Positions 50,016 through 59,138 are shown, counted from the stretch's first letter. The stretch: DNA of 64,000 nucleotides from Pseudomonas sp. CFBP 13711 (GCF_014842265.1 NZ_JACYVI010000001.1:496001-560000), one strand, 5' to 3'. Made by a program: numbers and translations. The notes: generated by a model from the letters alone, not told the origin.

Positions 50016-51212
50016 ATGCATTTTTCACAGATCCAGCGCGTACCGGACGATCCCATCCTGGGCCTGATTCAGGCCTACGCCAAAGACCCGAATCCGAACA
50101 AGTTCGACCTGGGCGTGGGCGTCTATAAAGATGCGCAGGGCCTGACCACCATTCCCCGCGCGGTGAAAATCGCCGAGCAACGGCTGGTCGATTCCCAGCC
50201 CACCAAGAGCTACATCGGTGGCCATGGCGAACCGCGTTTCGGCACGCTGATCTGTGAGCTGGTCATGGGCGCCGATTCACCGCTGATCGCCAGCAAACGC
50301 GTCGGCGCTACCCAGACTCCTGGCGGCACGGGCGCGCTGCGGTTGAGCGCCGACTTCATTGCCAACTGCCTGCCGGGCAAAGGCATCTGGCTGAGCGATC
50401 CGACCTGGCCGATTCACGAAACCATCTATGCCGCTGCAGGCCTGAAGGTCAGCCACTACCCCTACGTGGGCAGCGACAACACGCTCAACGTGCAGGCCAT
50501 GCTGGCGACGTTGAAGACCATTCCGGAAGGCGACGTTGTCCTACTGCATGCGTGCTGTCACAACCCGACCGGGTTCGACCTGTCCCCTGATGATTGGTAC
50601 GCGGTGCTGGAAATCGTCAAGCAACGCAATCTGCTGCCGCTGATCGACTTCGCGTATCAGGGTTTTGGCGACGGTCTTGAAGAAGACGCCTGGGCGGTTC
50701 GTCTGTTTGCTGGCGAGCTGCCTGAACTGCTGATCACCAGTTCGTGCTCGAAAAACTTCGGCCTGTACCGCGAGCGCACCGGCGCCTTGCTGGTCTGCGC
50801 TGACACCCCCGAGAAGCTGATGGATGTGCGCAGTCAGCTGTCGGCGACCGCCCGTAATCTGTGGTCGAACCCGCCGGATCATGGTGCCGCCGTTGTCGCC
50901 GAGATCCTGGGCGATCCTGAGTTGAAAACCCTGTGGGCTGAAGAAGTGGAAGAGATGCGCAGCCGAATTGCGCAGTTGCGCGTCGGGCTGGTGGAGGCGC
51001 TTACACCGCTGGGCCTGGGTGAGCGTTTCGCCCACATCGCCGTGCAGCGCGGCATGTTTTCCTACACCGGCATGAACGACGATCAGGTAGCGCGTCTGCG
51101 CAACGAGCACAGCGTGTACATGGTGGCGGCGGGTCGAGCCAACGTTGCGGGGATTGATGCCACGCGGCTGGATGAACTGGCAGCGGCGTTTGCGGCGGTT
51201 TGCAAAGACTGA
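50016..51212 (+). CDS. phhC: Aromatic amino-acid aminotransferase
   Basis: 398 residues, a class I PLP aminotransferase of the AspC/TyrB group that converts tyrosine to 4-hydroxyphenylpyruvate. Start MHFSQIQRVPDDPILGLIQA; the ATG immediately follows the phhB TAA, so translation is coupled. The PLP lysine lies in TSSCSKNFGLYRERTGA, the Asn/Asp pair in HACCHNPTGFD and PLIDFAYQGFGDG. It ends the phh operon. Confidence 0.95.
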   Translation: MHFSQIQRVPDDPILGLIQAYAKDPNPNKFDLGVGVYKDAQGLTTIPRAVKIAEQRLVDSQPTKSYIGGHGEPRFGTLICELVMGADSPLIASKRVGATQTPGGTGALRLSADFIANCLPGKGIWLSDPTWPIHETIYAAAGLKVSHYPYVGSDNTLNVQAMLATLKTIPEGDVVLLHACCHNPTGFDLSPDDWYAVLEIVKQRNLLPLIDFAYQGFGDGLEEDAWAVRLFAGELPELLITSSCSKNFGLYRERTGALLVCADTPEKLMDVRSQLSATARNLWSNPPDHGAAVVAEILGDPELKTLWAEEVEEMRSRIAQLRVGLVEALTPLGLGERFAHIAVQRGMFSYTGMNDDQVARLRNEHSVYMVAAGRANVAGIDATRLDELAAAFAAVCKD

Positions 51213-51237
51213 GGCGATCACTGATTCAACGCTTTTA

Positions 51238-51292
51238 GCGGGCCGCGCGGATGTTGCAGGAACCCATCCTCACTACATGACCGGCGGCCCGC
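51238..51292 (+). terminator. Possible transcript-end hairpin after phhC
   Basis: GCGGGCCGC pairs perfectly with GCGGCCCGC across a 37-base loop, followed by ATTTAAAA. There is no T-run, so it is only a candidate. Confidence 0.35.
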
Positions 51293-51392
51293 ATTTAAAA
51301 GTCTGATTGTCATTTGTACTGCTGTATCCTCCCTGAGCGTTTTAGGACGCGCTGTTCAATTCAGCCGCAACACACTTGTGAGGAGCGACGAT

Positions 51393-51494
51393 ATGCATGA
51401 AATCCCGAACTTCCCCTTCCCAAGCCAAACCCAGCAAAGCGCAGCAGCCCGCCAGGAACTCGGTCAGCCGATCGAGATGAAAGCCAGCGGTAAA
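51393..51494 (+). CDS. Possible small peptide gene (33 aa)
   Basis: The ATG of MHEIPNFPFPSQTQQSAAAR follows GAGGAG at seven bases, the best ribosome-binding site in this stretch. The frame ends QPIEMKSQR. One base into the next frame the sequence continues open to 51531 (KASGKRNESS...), so a frameshift variant of a 45-residue protein is possible. It is polar, Gln-rich and without a signal. Family unknown. Confidence 0.4.
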
Positions 51495-51531
51495 CGTAAC
51501 GAGAGCAGCAAAGCCCAAAGCCCGCGCTGAA

Positions 51532-51759
51532 GGCTAATTGTCCAGCCCCTATGGAAGAGCGTCTTCAAGGTGTATTTCCATAAGGGCTGAATCATCCGCG
51601 ACAGGTTTCACCTCTGCTCCACCCCGACCCATATCCACCCATCCGCCACTCCCATGAACCGCCGTGCCTCGTTATCATGTGCCCTCGCGCGGATTCAAGC
51701 GTCTACGCTTCAACCCGATTGCCCCCTCGCTATTCTTTTTCCGTCGTAACCGTGGATCT
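51532..51759. other. Region upstream of the MFS gene
   Basis: It contains CTTCAAGG/CCATAAGGGCTG-type partial symmetry around 51560 but no clear terminator, promoter or coding sequence. It probably holds the MFS gene promoter. Confidence 0.35.
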
Positions 51760-52980
51760 ATGCCCATGCCAGACGCTTCGAGCGCTGCCCCTCAACGTCC
51801 TATGGCTGTCACGCTGCAGGTTGTTTCCATCGTGCTGTTCACCTTCATCGGCTACCTGAACATCGGTATCCCGCTGGCCGTATTGCCCGGTTATGTGCAC
51901 ACCGACCTTGGCTTCGGCGCGGTCGCCGCCGGACTGGTGATCAGCGTGCAATACCTCGCAACCCTGCTCAGCCGCCCCTACGCCGGGCGCATCATCGACA
52001 CCCGGGGCCCGAAGAAAGCGGTGATCATCGGCCTGTTCGGCTGCGGCTTGAGCGGCGTGTTCATGCTCCTCGCCGACTGGCTCGACGCCTGGCCGATGGT
52101 GAGCCTGATCAGCTTGTTCGTGGGCCGGTTGGTGCTCGGCAGCGCAGAGAGCCTGGTTGGCTCAGGCTCGATCGGCTGGGGCATCGGCCGCGTTGGCGCC
52201 GCCAATACGGCCAAAGTGATTTCATGGAACGGCATCGCCAGTTATGGCGCACTGGCCATCGGCGCGCCGGTGGGTGTGTTGCTGGTCAACGCGCTGGGGC
52301 TGTGGAGCATGGGCGTCAGCATCATGCTGCTGGCAGCGCTGGGTATTTCCCTGGCTTGGAAGAAAACTCCGGCGCCGCTGGTGCACGGGGAGCGTTTGCC
52401 CTTCCTTCACGTGCTCGGCCGCGTGCTGCCCCACGGCACCGGGCTGGCGCTGGGTTCGATCGGCTTCGGCACCATCGCGACCTTCATCACCCTGTATTAC
52501 GCCAGCCATACCTGGCCGAATGCGGTGTTGTGCCTGAGCCTGTTCGGCGCCTGCTTCATCGGCGCACGCCTGCTGTTCGGCAACCTGATCAACCGCATCG
52601 GCGGCTTCCGCGTGGCGATTGCCTGCCTGTCAGTGGAGACGTTGGGGTTGCTGCTGCTGTGGCTGGCGCCCAACCCGAATCTGGCGCTGGCCGGTGCGGC
52701 GCTGACTGGCTTCGGCTTCTCGCTGGTGTTCCCGGCGCTCGGCGTCGAAGCAGTCAATCTGGTGCCGCCGGCCAGTCGGGGTGCGGCAGTGGGGGCTTAT
52801 TCGCTGTTCATCGACCTGTCGCTGGGGATTACCGGGCCGGTGGCGGGTGCCGTGGCGGCAGGTTTCGGCTTTGCGTCGATCTTCCTGTTCGCCGCGCTGG
52901 CTTCGCTGAGCGGGCTGGGGCTGAGTGTGTATCTGTACAAGCACGCGAACAGGACGCGTGAAAAGCCGGTCGCCAGCTGA
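51760..52980 (+). CDS. MFS transporter of the YhhS/arabinose-efflux-like group
   Basis: 406 residues with 12 membrane helices. The start is [20 protein letters not shown]; the longer frame upstream lacks a ribosome-binding site. The family loop motif is [20 protein letters not shown] between helices 2 and 3. [20 protein letters not shown], followed by [20 protein letters not shown], is typical of the YhhS/YfcJ drug:H+ antiporter-like group. The substrate is unknown; glyphosate or sugar efflux has been proposed for relatives. It is a single gene convergent with arfB. Confidence 0.85.
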   Translation: MPMPDASSAAPQRPMAVTLQVVSIVLFTFIGYLNIGIPLAVLPGYVHTDLGFGAVAAGLVISVQYLATLLSRPYAGRIIDTRGPKKAVIIGLFGCGLSGVFMLLADWLDAWPMVSLISLFVGRLVLGSAESLVGSGSIGWGIGRVGAANTAKVISWNGIASYGALAIGAPVGVLLVNALGLWSMGVSIMLLAALGISLAWKKTPAPLVHGERLPFLHVLGRVLPHGTGLALGSIGFGTIATFITLYYASHTWPNAVLCLSLFGACFIGARLLFGNLINRIGGFRVAIACLSVETLGLLLLWLAPNPNLALAGAALTGFGFSLVFPALGVEAVNLVPPASRGAAVGAYSLFIDLSLGITGPVAGAVAAGFGFASIFLFAALASLSGLGLSVYLYKHANRTREKPVAS

Positions 52981-52995
52981 TCCCGTCAACGCTGT

Positions 52996-53409
52996 TTAAA
53001 AATCGACCTTGCCCCGCCCTGCCTTGATCGACCCGCGCTTGGTTTTCGACTCCAGCCGGCGGGTCTTCGAGCCCAGGGTCGGTTTGGTCGGCCGACGCTT
53101 CTTCTCGACCTTACCCGCACTGATGATCAGCTCGCTCAGGCGTTCCAGCGCATCGGCCCGGTTCTGTTCCTGCGTCCGGTACTGCTGCGCCTTGATGACC
53201 AGCACGCCGTCGCTGGTGATGCGGCTGTCACGCAGCGCCAGCAGGCGTTCCTTGTAGAACGGCGGCAGCGACGAGGCGTTGATGTCGAAGCGCAGGTGCA
53301 TGGCGCTGGACACCTTGTTGACGTTCTGACCACCCGCACCCTGGGCACGGATGGCGGTCAGCTCGACGTCGCTGTCCGGCAGATGGATGTTGTTGGAAAT
53401 GATCAGCAT
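52996..53409 (-). CDS. arfB: Alternative ribosome-rescue factor ArfB
   Basis: 137 residues, starting [20 protein letters not shown]. Peptidyl-tRNA hydrolase that frees stalled ribosomes lacking a stop codon. The catalytic GGQ loop is [15 protein letters not shown]. The C-terminal basic tail ([20 protein letters not shown] then [15 protein letters not shown]) enters the mRNA channel. Full length and intact. It is about 54 bases downstream of the permease gene on the same strand. Confidence 0.96.
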   Translation of the reverse strand: MLIISNNIHLPDSDVELTAIRAQGAGGQNVNKVSSAMHLRFDINASSLPPFYKERLLALRDSRITSDGVLVIKAQQYRTQEQNRADALERLSELIISAGKVEKKRRPTKPTLGSKTRRLESKTKRGSIKAGRGKVDF

Positions 53410-53462
53410 GGCAATCTGTGTCCTGGTTCGAAGCCGCCGCGACGTCACCGGCGGCTCTCGCC

Positions 53463-54887
53463 TTATTTGATGATCGACGTCCGCTGGGCCATTGACTCGC
53501 TACTGGCCCGACGCTTGTTCTTGATCAGGTAGAACACCCACATTGCCGCCAGCCAGACCGGGATCGCGTAGACCGAAATCCGGATGCCGGGAATCATCAG
53601 CATGATCCCGAGAATCAGCACCACAAACGCCAGACAGACGTAGTTGCCGTACGGGTACCACAGCGCCTTGAACAGCGGCTGCTGGCCGACCCGGGTCAGG
53701 TGCTGGCGGAACTTGAGGTGGGAGTAGCTGATCATCGCCCAGTTGATCACCAGCGTGGCGACCACCAGCGACATCAGCAGCTCAAGGGCATTTTGCGGCA
53801 TCAGGTAGTTGAGCAGCACGGCAATCAGCGTCACCGCCGCCGACACCAGAATCGCCCGCACCGGAACTCCCCGACCATCGACCCGCGCCAGTGACTGCGG
53901 CGCATCGCCCTGCTCGGCCATGCCGAACAGCATGCGCGCGTTGCAATAGGTGCCACTGTTGTAGACCGACAGCGCCGCCGTCAGCACGACGAAGTTGAGT
54001 ATGTGCGCCGCCGTTGTGCTGCCCAGCATCGAGAACACATGCACGAACGGGCTGCCGCTGTAGGCATCGCCGGAGGCATTGAGGTCAATCAGCAAAGCGT
54101 CCCATGGCGTCAGCGACAGCAGCACCACCAGCGAGCCGATGTAGAAAATCAGAATCCGGTAGATGACCTGATTGATCGCCTTGGGAATGATGGTGCGCGG
54201 CTGATCCGCCTCGGCTGCGGTGAAGCCGAGCATCTCAAGGCCACCGAACGAAAACATGATGAACGCCAGCGCCATGACCAGCCCGCTTACGCCATGGGGG
54301 AAGAAGCCGCCCCGATCCCACAGGTTGCTGACCGACGCTTGCGGGCCACCCTCGCCGCTCACCAGCAGATAACTGCCCAGGGCAATCATCCCCAGAATGG
54401 CCACGACCTTGATGATCGCAAACCAGAATTCGGCCTCGCCAAAGACTTTTACGTTGGCCAGGTTGATCACGTTGATCATCACGAAGAACACCGCCGCCGA
54501 GGCCCACGCCGGGACTTCCGGCCACCAGTACTGGATGTATTTGCCCACGGCGGTCAGCTCTGACATGCCCACCAGAATGTACAGGACCCAGCAGTTCCAG
54601 CCCGACAGGAAACCGGCAAAGCCGCCCCAGTATTTGTGGGCGAAATGGCTGAACGACCCGGCCACCGGCTCTTCGACGATCATTTCGCCGAGCTGGCGCA
54701 TGATCATGAAGGCGATGAAGCCGCAGACGGCGTAACCAAGAATCATCGACGGGCCAGCGGACTTCAGCACCCCTGCCGAGCCCAGAAACAGGCCGGTGCC
54801 GATCGCGCCGCCGAGGGCGATCAGCTGGATGTGACGGTTCTTCAGACCACGCTTCAAGTCACCCGAATGGGACATGTTTTCACTCAT
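53463..54887 (-). CDS. aroP: Aromatic amino-acid permease (AroP-type)
   Basis: 474 residues with 12 helices, in the amino-acid/polyamine/organocation family. Strong similarity to E. coli AroP is visible along its length, e.g. [40 protein letters not shown] and [17 protein letters not shown]. It imports Phe, Tyr and Trp with protons; related proline and GABA carriers are less likely. The start is [14 protein letters not shown], with AAGGTGG upstream; a TTG two codons earlier is not favoured. A structured leader precedes it. Located near phhABC (3.7 kb), consistent with aromatic amino-acid use. Confidence 0.85.
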   Translation of the reverse strand: MSENMSHSGDLKRGLKNRHIQLIALGGAIGTGLFLGSAGVLKSAGPSMILGYAVCGFIAFMIMRQLGEMIVEEPVAGSFSHFAHKYWGGFAGFLSGWNCWVLYILVGMSELTAVGKYIQYWWPEVPAWASAAVFFVMINVINLANVKVFGEAEFWFAIIKVVAILGMIALGSYLLVSGEGGPQASVSNLWDRGGFFPHGVSGLVMALAFIMFSFGGLEMLGFTAAEADQPRTIIPKAINQVIYRILIFYIGSLVVLLSLTPWDALLIDLNASGDAYSGSPFVHVFSMLGSTTAAHILNFVVLTAALSVYNSGTYCNARMLFGMAEQGDAPQSLARVDGRGVPVRAILVSAAVTLIAVLLNYLMPQNALELLMSLVVATLVINWAMISYSHLKFRQHLTRVGQQPLFKALWYPYGNYVCLAFVVLILGIMLMIPGIRISVYAIPVWLAAMWVFYLIKNKRRASSESMAQRTSIIK

Positions 54888-54912
54888 TGGCAAACCACCT
54901 TGGCGCGCTTGT

Positions 54913-55009
54913 CTGTGACGGAATCGAACCCGACGCGCTCATGACGCGGCGGAGGGAAACGGAGTGGGTAACCCCGAGGGGTTGGCGTCCATACGCCGGT
55001 GGATCACAG
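54913..55009 (-). promoter_or_regulatory. Structured leader of aroP, riboswitch-like multi-helix element
   Basis: On the minus strand CTGTGA and TCACAG close a 97-base domain. Inside are perfect hairpins GGCGT-ATGG-ACGCC and AACCCC-TC-GGGGTT, a GC-rich CGCG-TCATGAG-CGCG arm, and GGGTTCGATTCC resembling a tRNA T-loop. A TACAAT -10-like hexamer lies at 55025-55030, just upstream. It ends about 25 bases before the start codon. I do not recognise a known riboswitch class, and it does not fold as a tRNA. Confidence 0.5.
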
Positions 55010-55371
55010 AAAAAACGGGCGCGCATTGTACACCGCTCACACCGGATTGCGCGGAAGAGTAGGACCGGCTTTAGCCGGGAATCTGTTATTGACTGGGCTC
55101 TCAATCACTCTGCCGACACAATTCTGTCGCAAAAATAATTCCCCAAAATCGAAAGCTGCCTAACGTTGTTTTCGCAAGAAGTTTCGATAATTCCGGCGAA
55201 ATGCCAGCATTTATCTCCCATTTTTTATTTTGCAACACTCCGGTTATTGCACTAGTTTTTTCAGTGCTTGCTGGCCACGAAGGTCAGTGTGCTTCCATGA
55301 CGAGGACTTAAGGCGATGCCCTTTCTTCCTCGCTGCATTCGGCAAGTACGTCATTCTCAGGAGATTCACCT
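55010..55371 (+). other. AT-rich promoter region of the peptide/M29-like cassette
   Basis: Distinctly AT-richer than the surroundings from 55130 on, with T-tracts at about 55220 and 55258. A copy of the GTAGGACCGGCTTTAGCCGG repeat lies at 55061-55081. No open frame here has a ribosome-binding site. It probably holds the promoter for the peptide gene. Confidence 0.45.
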
Positions 55372-55509
55372 ATGCAAACAGTTGAACTGGCTCTGGAAGA
55401 AGAACTGCAATTGGACGATTGGTTTGAAGCACCGACTCATGATGCCGCTGTGGAAATGATGCAGGCTGACGCCGTCGTGCCGTTTGGCACCGCGATGTGG
55501 CCGTTCTAA
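55372..55509 (+). CDS. 45-residue acidic peptide, candidate RiPP precursor
   Basis: The ATG follows AGGAG at eight bases. The peptide starts MQTVELALEEELQLDDWFEA, continues with PTHDAAVEMMQADAV and ends VPFGTAMWPF. The N-terminal two-thirds is an acidic amphipathic helix-like segment (about ten Glu/Asp), and the last ten residues are uncharged and aromatic/Pro/Gly-rich. This leader-plus-core layout is typical of ribosomally made, modified peptides. It has no signal peptide, no Cys and no Ser, and one Thr in the tail. A terminator separates it from the next gene, so it would be made in excess of the enzyme. I do not recognise a family. Alternatively it could be a small regulatory or structural protein. 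Confidence 0.75.
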   Translation: MQTVELALEEELQLDDWFEAPTHDAAVEMMQADAVVPFGTAMWPF

Positions 55510-55519
55510 AACAGCTGAA

Positions 55520-55555
55520 GGGCGAACGTGGCTAACGCGTTCGCCCTCTTGTTTT
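55520..55555 (+). terminator. Terminator/attenuator between the peptide gene and the M29-like gene
   Basis: GGGCGAACG/CGTTCGCCC, a nine-base stem, is followed by TCTTGTTTT. Partial read-through would give low enzyme levels relative to the peptide. Confidence 0.8.
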
Positions 55556-55578
55556 AAGCATTCGGAGCGGAGCGCACT

Positions 55579-56547
55579 ATGGATAACAGCAGCGCAATCG
55601 AACATTTCCTGTATTACCTGCAACGCCACCCCGCCGTCACCGGCATGAACACTCCCCAAGTACTACTGGCCCATACCCCGGAATACCGCAGCATCGTCAA
55701 TGGCATCATCGAAAGCGCTACGGCGCGGGATTTCTTCCGGTTCAGCACTATGCCGCTGGACACGTCTCCTATCAGCGAACTGACAGAAGCCATCACCGAT
55801 TCCGATCTCTTCGTCCTGTTCTACGATTCCTCAACGCTGCCCAATCCTCGCGCGGAGGGGCCACCGTTCATTCGCCAGTTGCAGGAAGTGATGTCGGCCC
55901 AATGGAAGAAATCCCTGCTGTTCAAAGATTACGGCGACTATTTCTATGACGCTTTCAGCGTTGAACCCGAGCGCATCGCGCAGCTGAATGCGGCACTGAT
56001 CGACACCATGAACCAAGGCGAGACCCTCAGCTTCAGCGACGACCACGGTTCGTACTTCGAGGCCCCGCTGCGCGAGCTGAAGAAGTGGACCAACATCAAC
56101 GGCGTCGGCAACTACGACCTGGCACCCGGCGAGATCGCCACCCACAGCGAATCCATCAACGGTCATGTGCGGTTTCTCGGCACGTTTCTCAGCACCATCC
56201 CTTTCGCGCGCAAATACGGCATCATCGAATCCCCACTCGAACTGTGGATCGAGAACTCCGTGGTGACCCGCATCGCCACGGACGTACCGGGGCTGGAGCA
56301 CGACTTCAATAAATACCTGGACGCCAATCCCTCGAACCGTCGCATCGAGGAACTGGGGATCGGCACCAACGAAGGCGTCAGTCAGCTGTACGCGCGCAAC
56401 GCAGGGTTCGAAGAGCGCCACTGCGGGCTGCACCTGGGCCTGGGCGGCGGCGCCAAGGGCAGCCATCACATGGACCTGATCTTCAACAGCGGATCGCTGG
56501 CCGTGGACAAGCGTGTGGTGTTCGACGGGACCGCCTACGTCGTCTGA
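55579..56547 (+). CDS. M29 aminopeptidase/NicX-like putative metalloenzyme
   Basis: 322 residues, starting MDNSSAIEHFLYYLQRHPAV after GGAGCGGAG. The C-terminal half shows the layout of M29 aminopeptidases and the related Fe(II) dioxygenase NicX: YDLAPGEIATHSESINGHVR (substrate cleft), IEELGIGTNEGVSQLY, CGLHLGLGGGAKGSHHMDLI (metal-type His and H-x-D) and a closing VDKRVVFDG. The N-terminal half is less similar. It is shorter than M29 peptidases (about 400 residues). No transport or other tailoring gene is adjacent. It could process or modify the peptide encoded just upstream, or cleave/oxidise a small molecule. Assigned by pattern only. Confidence 0.65.
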   Translation: MDNSSAIEHFLYYLQRHPAVTGMNTPQVLLAHTPEYRSIVNGIIESATARDFFRFSTMPLDTSPISELTEAITDSDLFVLFYDSSTLPNPRAEGPPFIRQLQEVMSAQWKKSLLFKDYGDYFYDAFSVEPERIAQLNAALIDTMNQGETLSFSDDHGSYFEAPLRELKKWTNINGVGNYDLAPGEIATHSESINGHVRFLGTFLSTIPFARKYGIIESPLELWIENSVVTRIATDVPGLEHDFNKYLDANPSNRRIEELGIGTNEGVSQLYARNAGFEERHCGLHLGLGGGAKGSHHMDLIFNSGSLAVDKRVVFDGTAYVV

Positions 56548-56563
56548 CTCCCAAGCGGGCATA

Positions 56564-56596
56564 AAAAAACGCCAGTCTCTCGACTGGCGTTTTTCG
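56564..56596. terminator. Bidirectional terminator between the M29-like gene and rluB
   Basis: AAACGCCAGTC/GACTGGCGTTT, an 11-base stem with a four-base loop and A/T runs on both sides. It ends both convergent transcripts. Confidence 0.92.
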
Positions 56597-56630
56597 TAGT
56601 GCAGACCGCTGTCAGTGTTTCACAACGGCA

Positions 56631-57878
56631 TTACTCAGGCTTGCGGCGACCGAAGCCCGGACGCTGACCGGAGCCGCTTGGCGGGCCGCGGCGTTTGCCG
56701 GACGGGGTCTTGTCGTCTACCAGACCGATGCCGGGACGCGAAGGCTTCGGCTTGGCAGGACGCTTGTTCATGTCGCTCGGACGTTCCGCCACCGGCGTGC
56801 CACGACCGCTTTCGCTGCGGGCGCTGTCGCCACGTGGATTGCCGCCACGGGCAGTGTCGCCACGACCACCGATGGCCGGACGCGGCGTGCGCGCCGGACG
56901 ACCGCTTTCCGCAGGCTTGCGCGCCGGGCGCTCGCCATCCGCCAGACGCGGCTCGCGGGCCGGACGATCCGGGGACACCGCATCCTTGGCCGGACGAACC
57001 TGACGCACACGTTCGCCTTTGCCCAACGGACGGGACGACTGGCGCTGCAAACGCTCCAGTTTGTCTTTGGTCTTGGCGGTCATCTGCGGCATCGCGACCG
57101 GCGTCAGGCCGACCTCGGCACTGAGGATGTCGACTTCCTGCTGGCTCATTTCGCGCCAGCGACCCATTGGCAGGTCGGAATTGAGGAACACCGGACCGAA
57201 ACGCACGCGCTTCAGGCGGCTGACCACCAACCCCTGGGATTCCCACAACCGGCGAACTTCACGGTTGCGGCCTTCCATGACCACGCAGTGGTACCAGTGG
57301 TTGAAGCCTTCGCCACCCGGCGCCTGCTGAATGTCGGTGAAACGCGCCGGGCCGTCTTCCAGCACCACGCCAGCCTTCAGGCGCGCCAGCATGTCGTCAT
57401 CGACTTCGCCACGGACGCGCACGGCGTACTCGCGGTCCATTTCGAACGAGGGGTGCATCAGGCGGTTGGCCAGTTCACCGTCGGTGGTGAACATCAGCAG
57501 GCCGGTGGTGTTGATGTCCAGACGACCGATGTTGATCCAGCGGCCTTCTTTCGGGCGCGGCAGGCGATCAAACACGGTCGGACGGCCTTCAGGGTCGTCA
57601 CGGGTGCAGATTTCACCGTCGGGCTTGTTGTACATGACGACGCGGCGAACGGTCTCGGCGGCTTCTTCGCGGCGGATCACGCGACCGTCGACCGTGATGG
57701 CGTCGTGCAGGTCGACGCGCTGACCGAGCGTGGCCTGAACACCGTTGACCTTGATGCGGCCTTCGCCGATCCAGGCTTCAACGTCGCGACGGGAACCGAC
57801 GCCAATGCGCGCCAGGACCTTCTGCAGTTTTTCGCCTGCTGGGCCGATCTCTTTGTCTTGCTTGTCTTGTTCACTCAT
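56631..57878 (-). CDS. rluB: 23S rRNA pseudouridine synthase RluB with a long basic tail
   Basis: 415 residues. Makes pseudouridine 2605 in 23S rRNA. An S4 domain (about 15-65, KVLARIGVGSRRDVEAWIGE) precedes the RsuA-type catalytic domain, whose Asp lies in NIGRLDINTTGLLMFTTDGE. FNHWYHCVVMEGRNREVRRL is family-typical. From about residue 285 the protein is a disordered Arg/Pro/Gly-rich tail (RPAREPRLADGERPARKPAE; GQRPGFGRRKPE), probably binding RNA; E. coli RluB is much shorter there. Confidence 0.95.
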   Translation of the reverse strand: MSEQDKQDKEIGPAGEKLQKVLARIGVGSRRDVEAWIGEGRIKVNGVQATLGQRVDLHDAITVDGRVIRREEAAETVRRVVMYNKPDGEICTRDDPEGRPTVFDRLPRPKEGRWINIGRLDINTTGLLMFTTDGELANRLMHPSFEMDREYAVRVRGEVDDDMLARLKAGVVLEDGPARFTDIQQAPGGEGFNHWYHCVVMEGRNREVRRLWESQGLVVSRLKRVRFGPVFLNSDLPMGRWREMSQQEVDILSAEVGLTPVAMPQMTAKTKDKLERLQRQSSRPLGKGERVRQVRPAKDAVSPDRPAREPRLADGERPARKPAESGRPARTPRPAIGGRGDTARGGNPRGDSARSESGRGTPVAERPSDMNKRPAKPKPSRPGIGLVDDKTPSGKRRGPPSGSGQRPGFGRRKPE

Positions 57879-58091
57879 CTGGGCACCTCCCGGTGTGTCG
57901 AATCAGGGCATGCGCGAGTGGGCATGGCCTGTGGCCCGGCTCTCTGGACGAGAGCGGCTCCGGATCAGAACAACTCTGAAGCGGAACGGGCAGAAAACTG
58001 AAATCCCTGGCGCGTGTAGATCGCCAAAAGGTCGCGAATCATACGCGCCTGACGCGCGTTGCGCACCAGAGACTAGATGAAAAATTCAGGC

Positions 58092-58280
58092 TCACTTCTT
58101 TTTCCGCCGACTGGCGCCCTTGAGTTTGATCAGCCGCAGAGCCGACTCGGCGAGCACCGAGCGCTTTTCGTCCTTCTCCATCTTCTTCCAGGACTTGATT
58201 TCGCGCTTGCTGCGACCGCAGCCGAGGCAAATTTCCTCGTCGAATTTGCAGAGGCTGATGCAGGGGTTTTTGGTGCTCAT
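58092..58280 (-). CDS. DUF1289-family small protein
   Basis: 62 residues: MSTKNPCISLCKFDEEICLG then CGRSKREIKSW. The Cys pattern CxxxCxFDxxxxxCxGCxR is the DUF1289 signature and probably binds zinc or an Fe-S centre. The tail is strongly basic (KLKGASRRKKK). It lies between rluB and scpB on the same strand. Function unknown; the family appears as a small cytosolic protein throughout proteobacteria. Confidence 0.9.
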   Translation of the reverse strand: MSTKNPCISLCKFDEEICLGCGRSKREIKSWKKMEKDEKRSVLAESALRLIKLKGASRRKKK

Positions 58281-58334
58281 GGGTTCGCCTGAGTGAGGAA
58301 TTGGGCGCTGCGGACATTTCCGCCACAGCCATCG

Positions 58335-59138
58335 TCACCGCGGATCTTCATCGTCCTGCGGCGGTTCTTCCAATTCAGACTCTTTATCGGCCTCATCGAG
58401 CAATAAATCGTCGAAGTCGATTTTCAGGCCCTGCTCCATGGTGTCGAGCTCGGCCAGCAGGCTGCGGAAACTGGTCTCATCCCGGGGCGCTTCGGGCTCC
58501 GCGCCAGACTCTGCGTCAGCATCGAGCGACAGACTGGCGTCGGCCAACGCCTGCAAATGCGCGGGCACCGGCGCGTCGTCGAATTCCAGCACCGGCTCGG
58601 TTTCCATCTCGCGCAGGTCGGCCAGCGGTGGCAGTTCGTCGAGGTTTTTCAGGTTGAAGTGATCAAGAAAAGCTTTGGTGGTGGCGAACATCGCCGGCTT
58701 GCCGGGCACGTCACGGTAGCCGACGATCCTGATCCACTCGCGCTCCATCAAGGTCTTGACGATATTGGTATTGACCGCGACGCCACGCACGTCCTCGATC
58801 TCGCCACGGGTGATCGGCTGGCGGTACGCGATCAGCGCCATGGTTTCCAGCAGGGCCCGCGAATAACGCTGGGGCCGCTCTTCCCACAAGCGCCCGACCC
58901 ACGGCGCGAACTTCTCGCGGATCTGCAAGCGATAGCCGGTGGCAACTTCTTTGAGCTCAAAGGCGCGGTTATCGCAGGATTTGGCCAGCAGCGTCAGGGC
59001 CTTCTTGAAGACCGGAGGTTCGGGCCGCTCGCCCTCTTCGAACAGCTCGTAGAGGCGCTCCAGGGACTGCGGTTTTCCGGAGGCAAGCAGAAACGCTTCG
59101 AGCAACGGCGCCAGATCGCGGGGTTCATTCAGGTTCAT
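58335..59138 (-). CDS. scpB: Segregation and condensation protein B
   Basis: 267 residues. Winged-helix kite subunit of the Smc-ScpAB condensin. Motifs: LEAFLLASGKPQSLERLYEL at the N-terminus and LLETMALIAYRQPITRGEIE then VRGVAVNTNIVKTLMEREWI in the second wing. The C-terminal ~80 residues are acidic and disordered, longer than in Bacillus. It starts 17 bases after scpA. Confidence 0.95.
   Translation of the reverse strand: MNLNEPRDLAPLLEAFLLASGKPQSLERLYELFEEGERPEPPVFKKALTLLAKSCDNRAFELKEVATGYRLQIREKFAPWVGRLWEERPQRYSRALLETMALIAYRQPITRGEIEDVRGVAVNTNIVKTLMEREWIRIVGYRDVPGKPAMFATTKAFLDHFNLKNLDELPPLADLREMETEPVLEFDDAPVPAHLQALADASLSLDADAESGAEPEAPRDETSFRSLLAELDTMEQGLKIDFDDLLLDEADKESELEEPPQDDEDPR

Noticed and set aside
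54913..55009. A tRNA or tmRNA gene upstream of aroP
   Set aside because: GGGTTCGATTCC looks like a T-loop, but the stem pairs at only three positions, there is no anticodon arm and no CCA end. Kept only as a structured leader.
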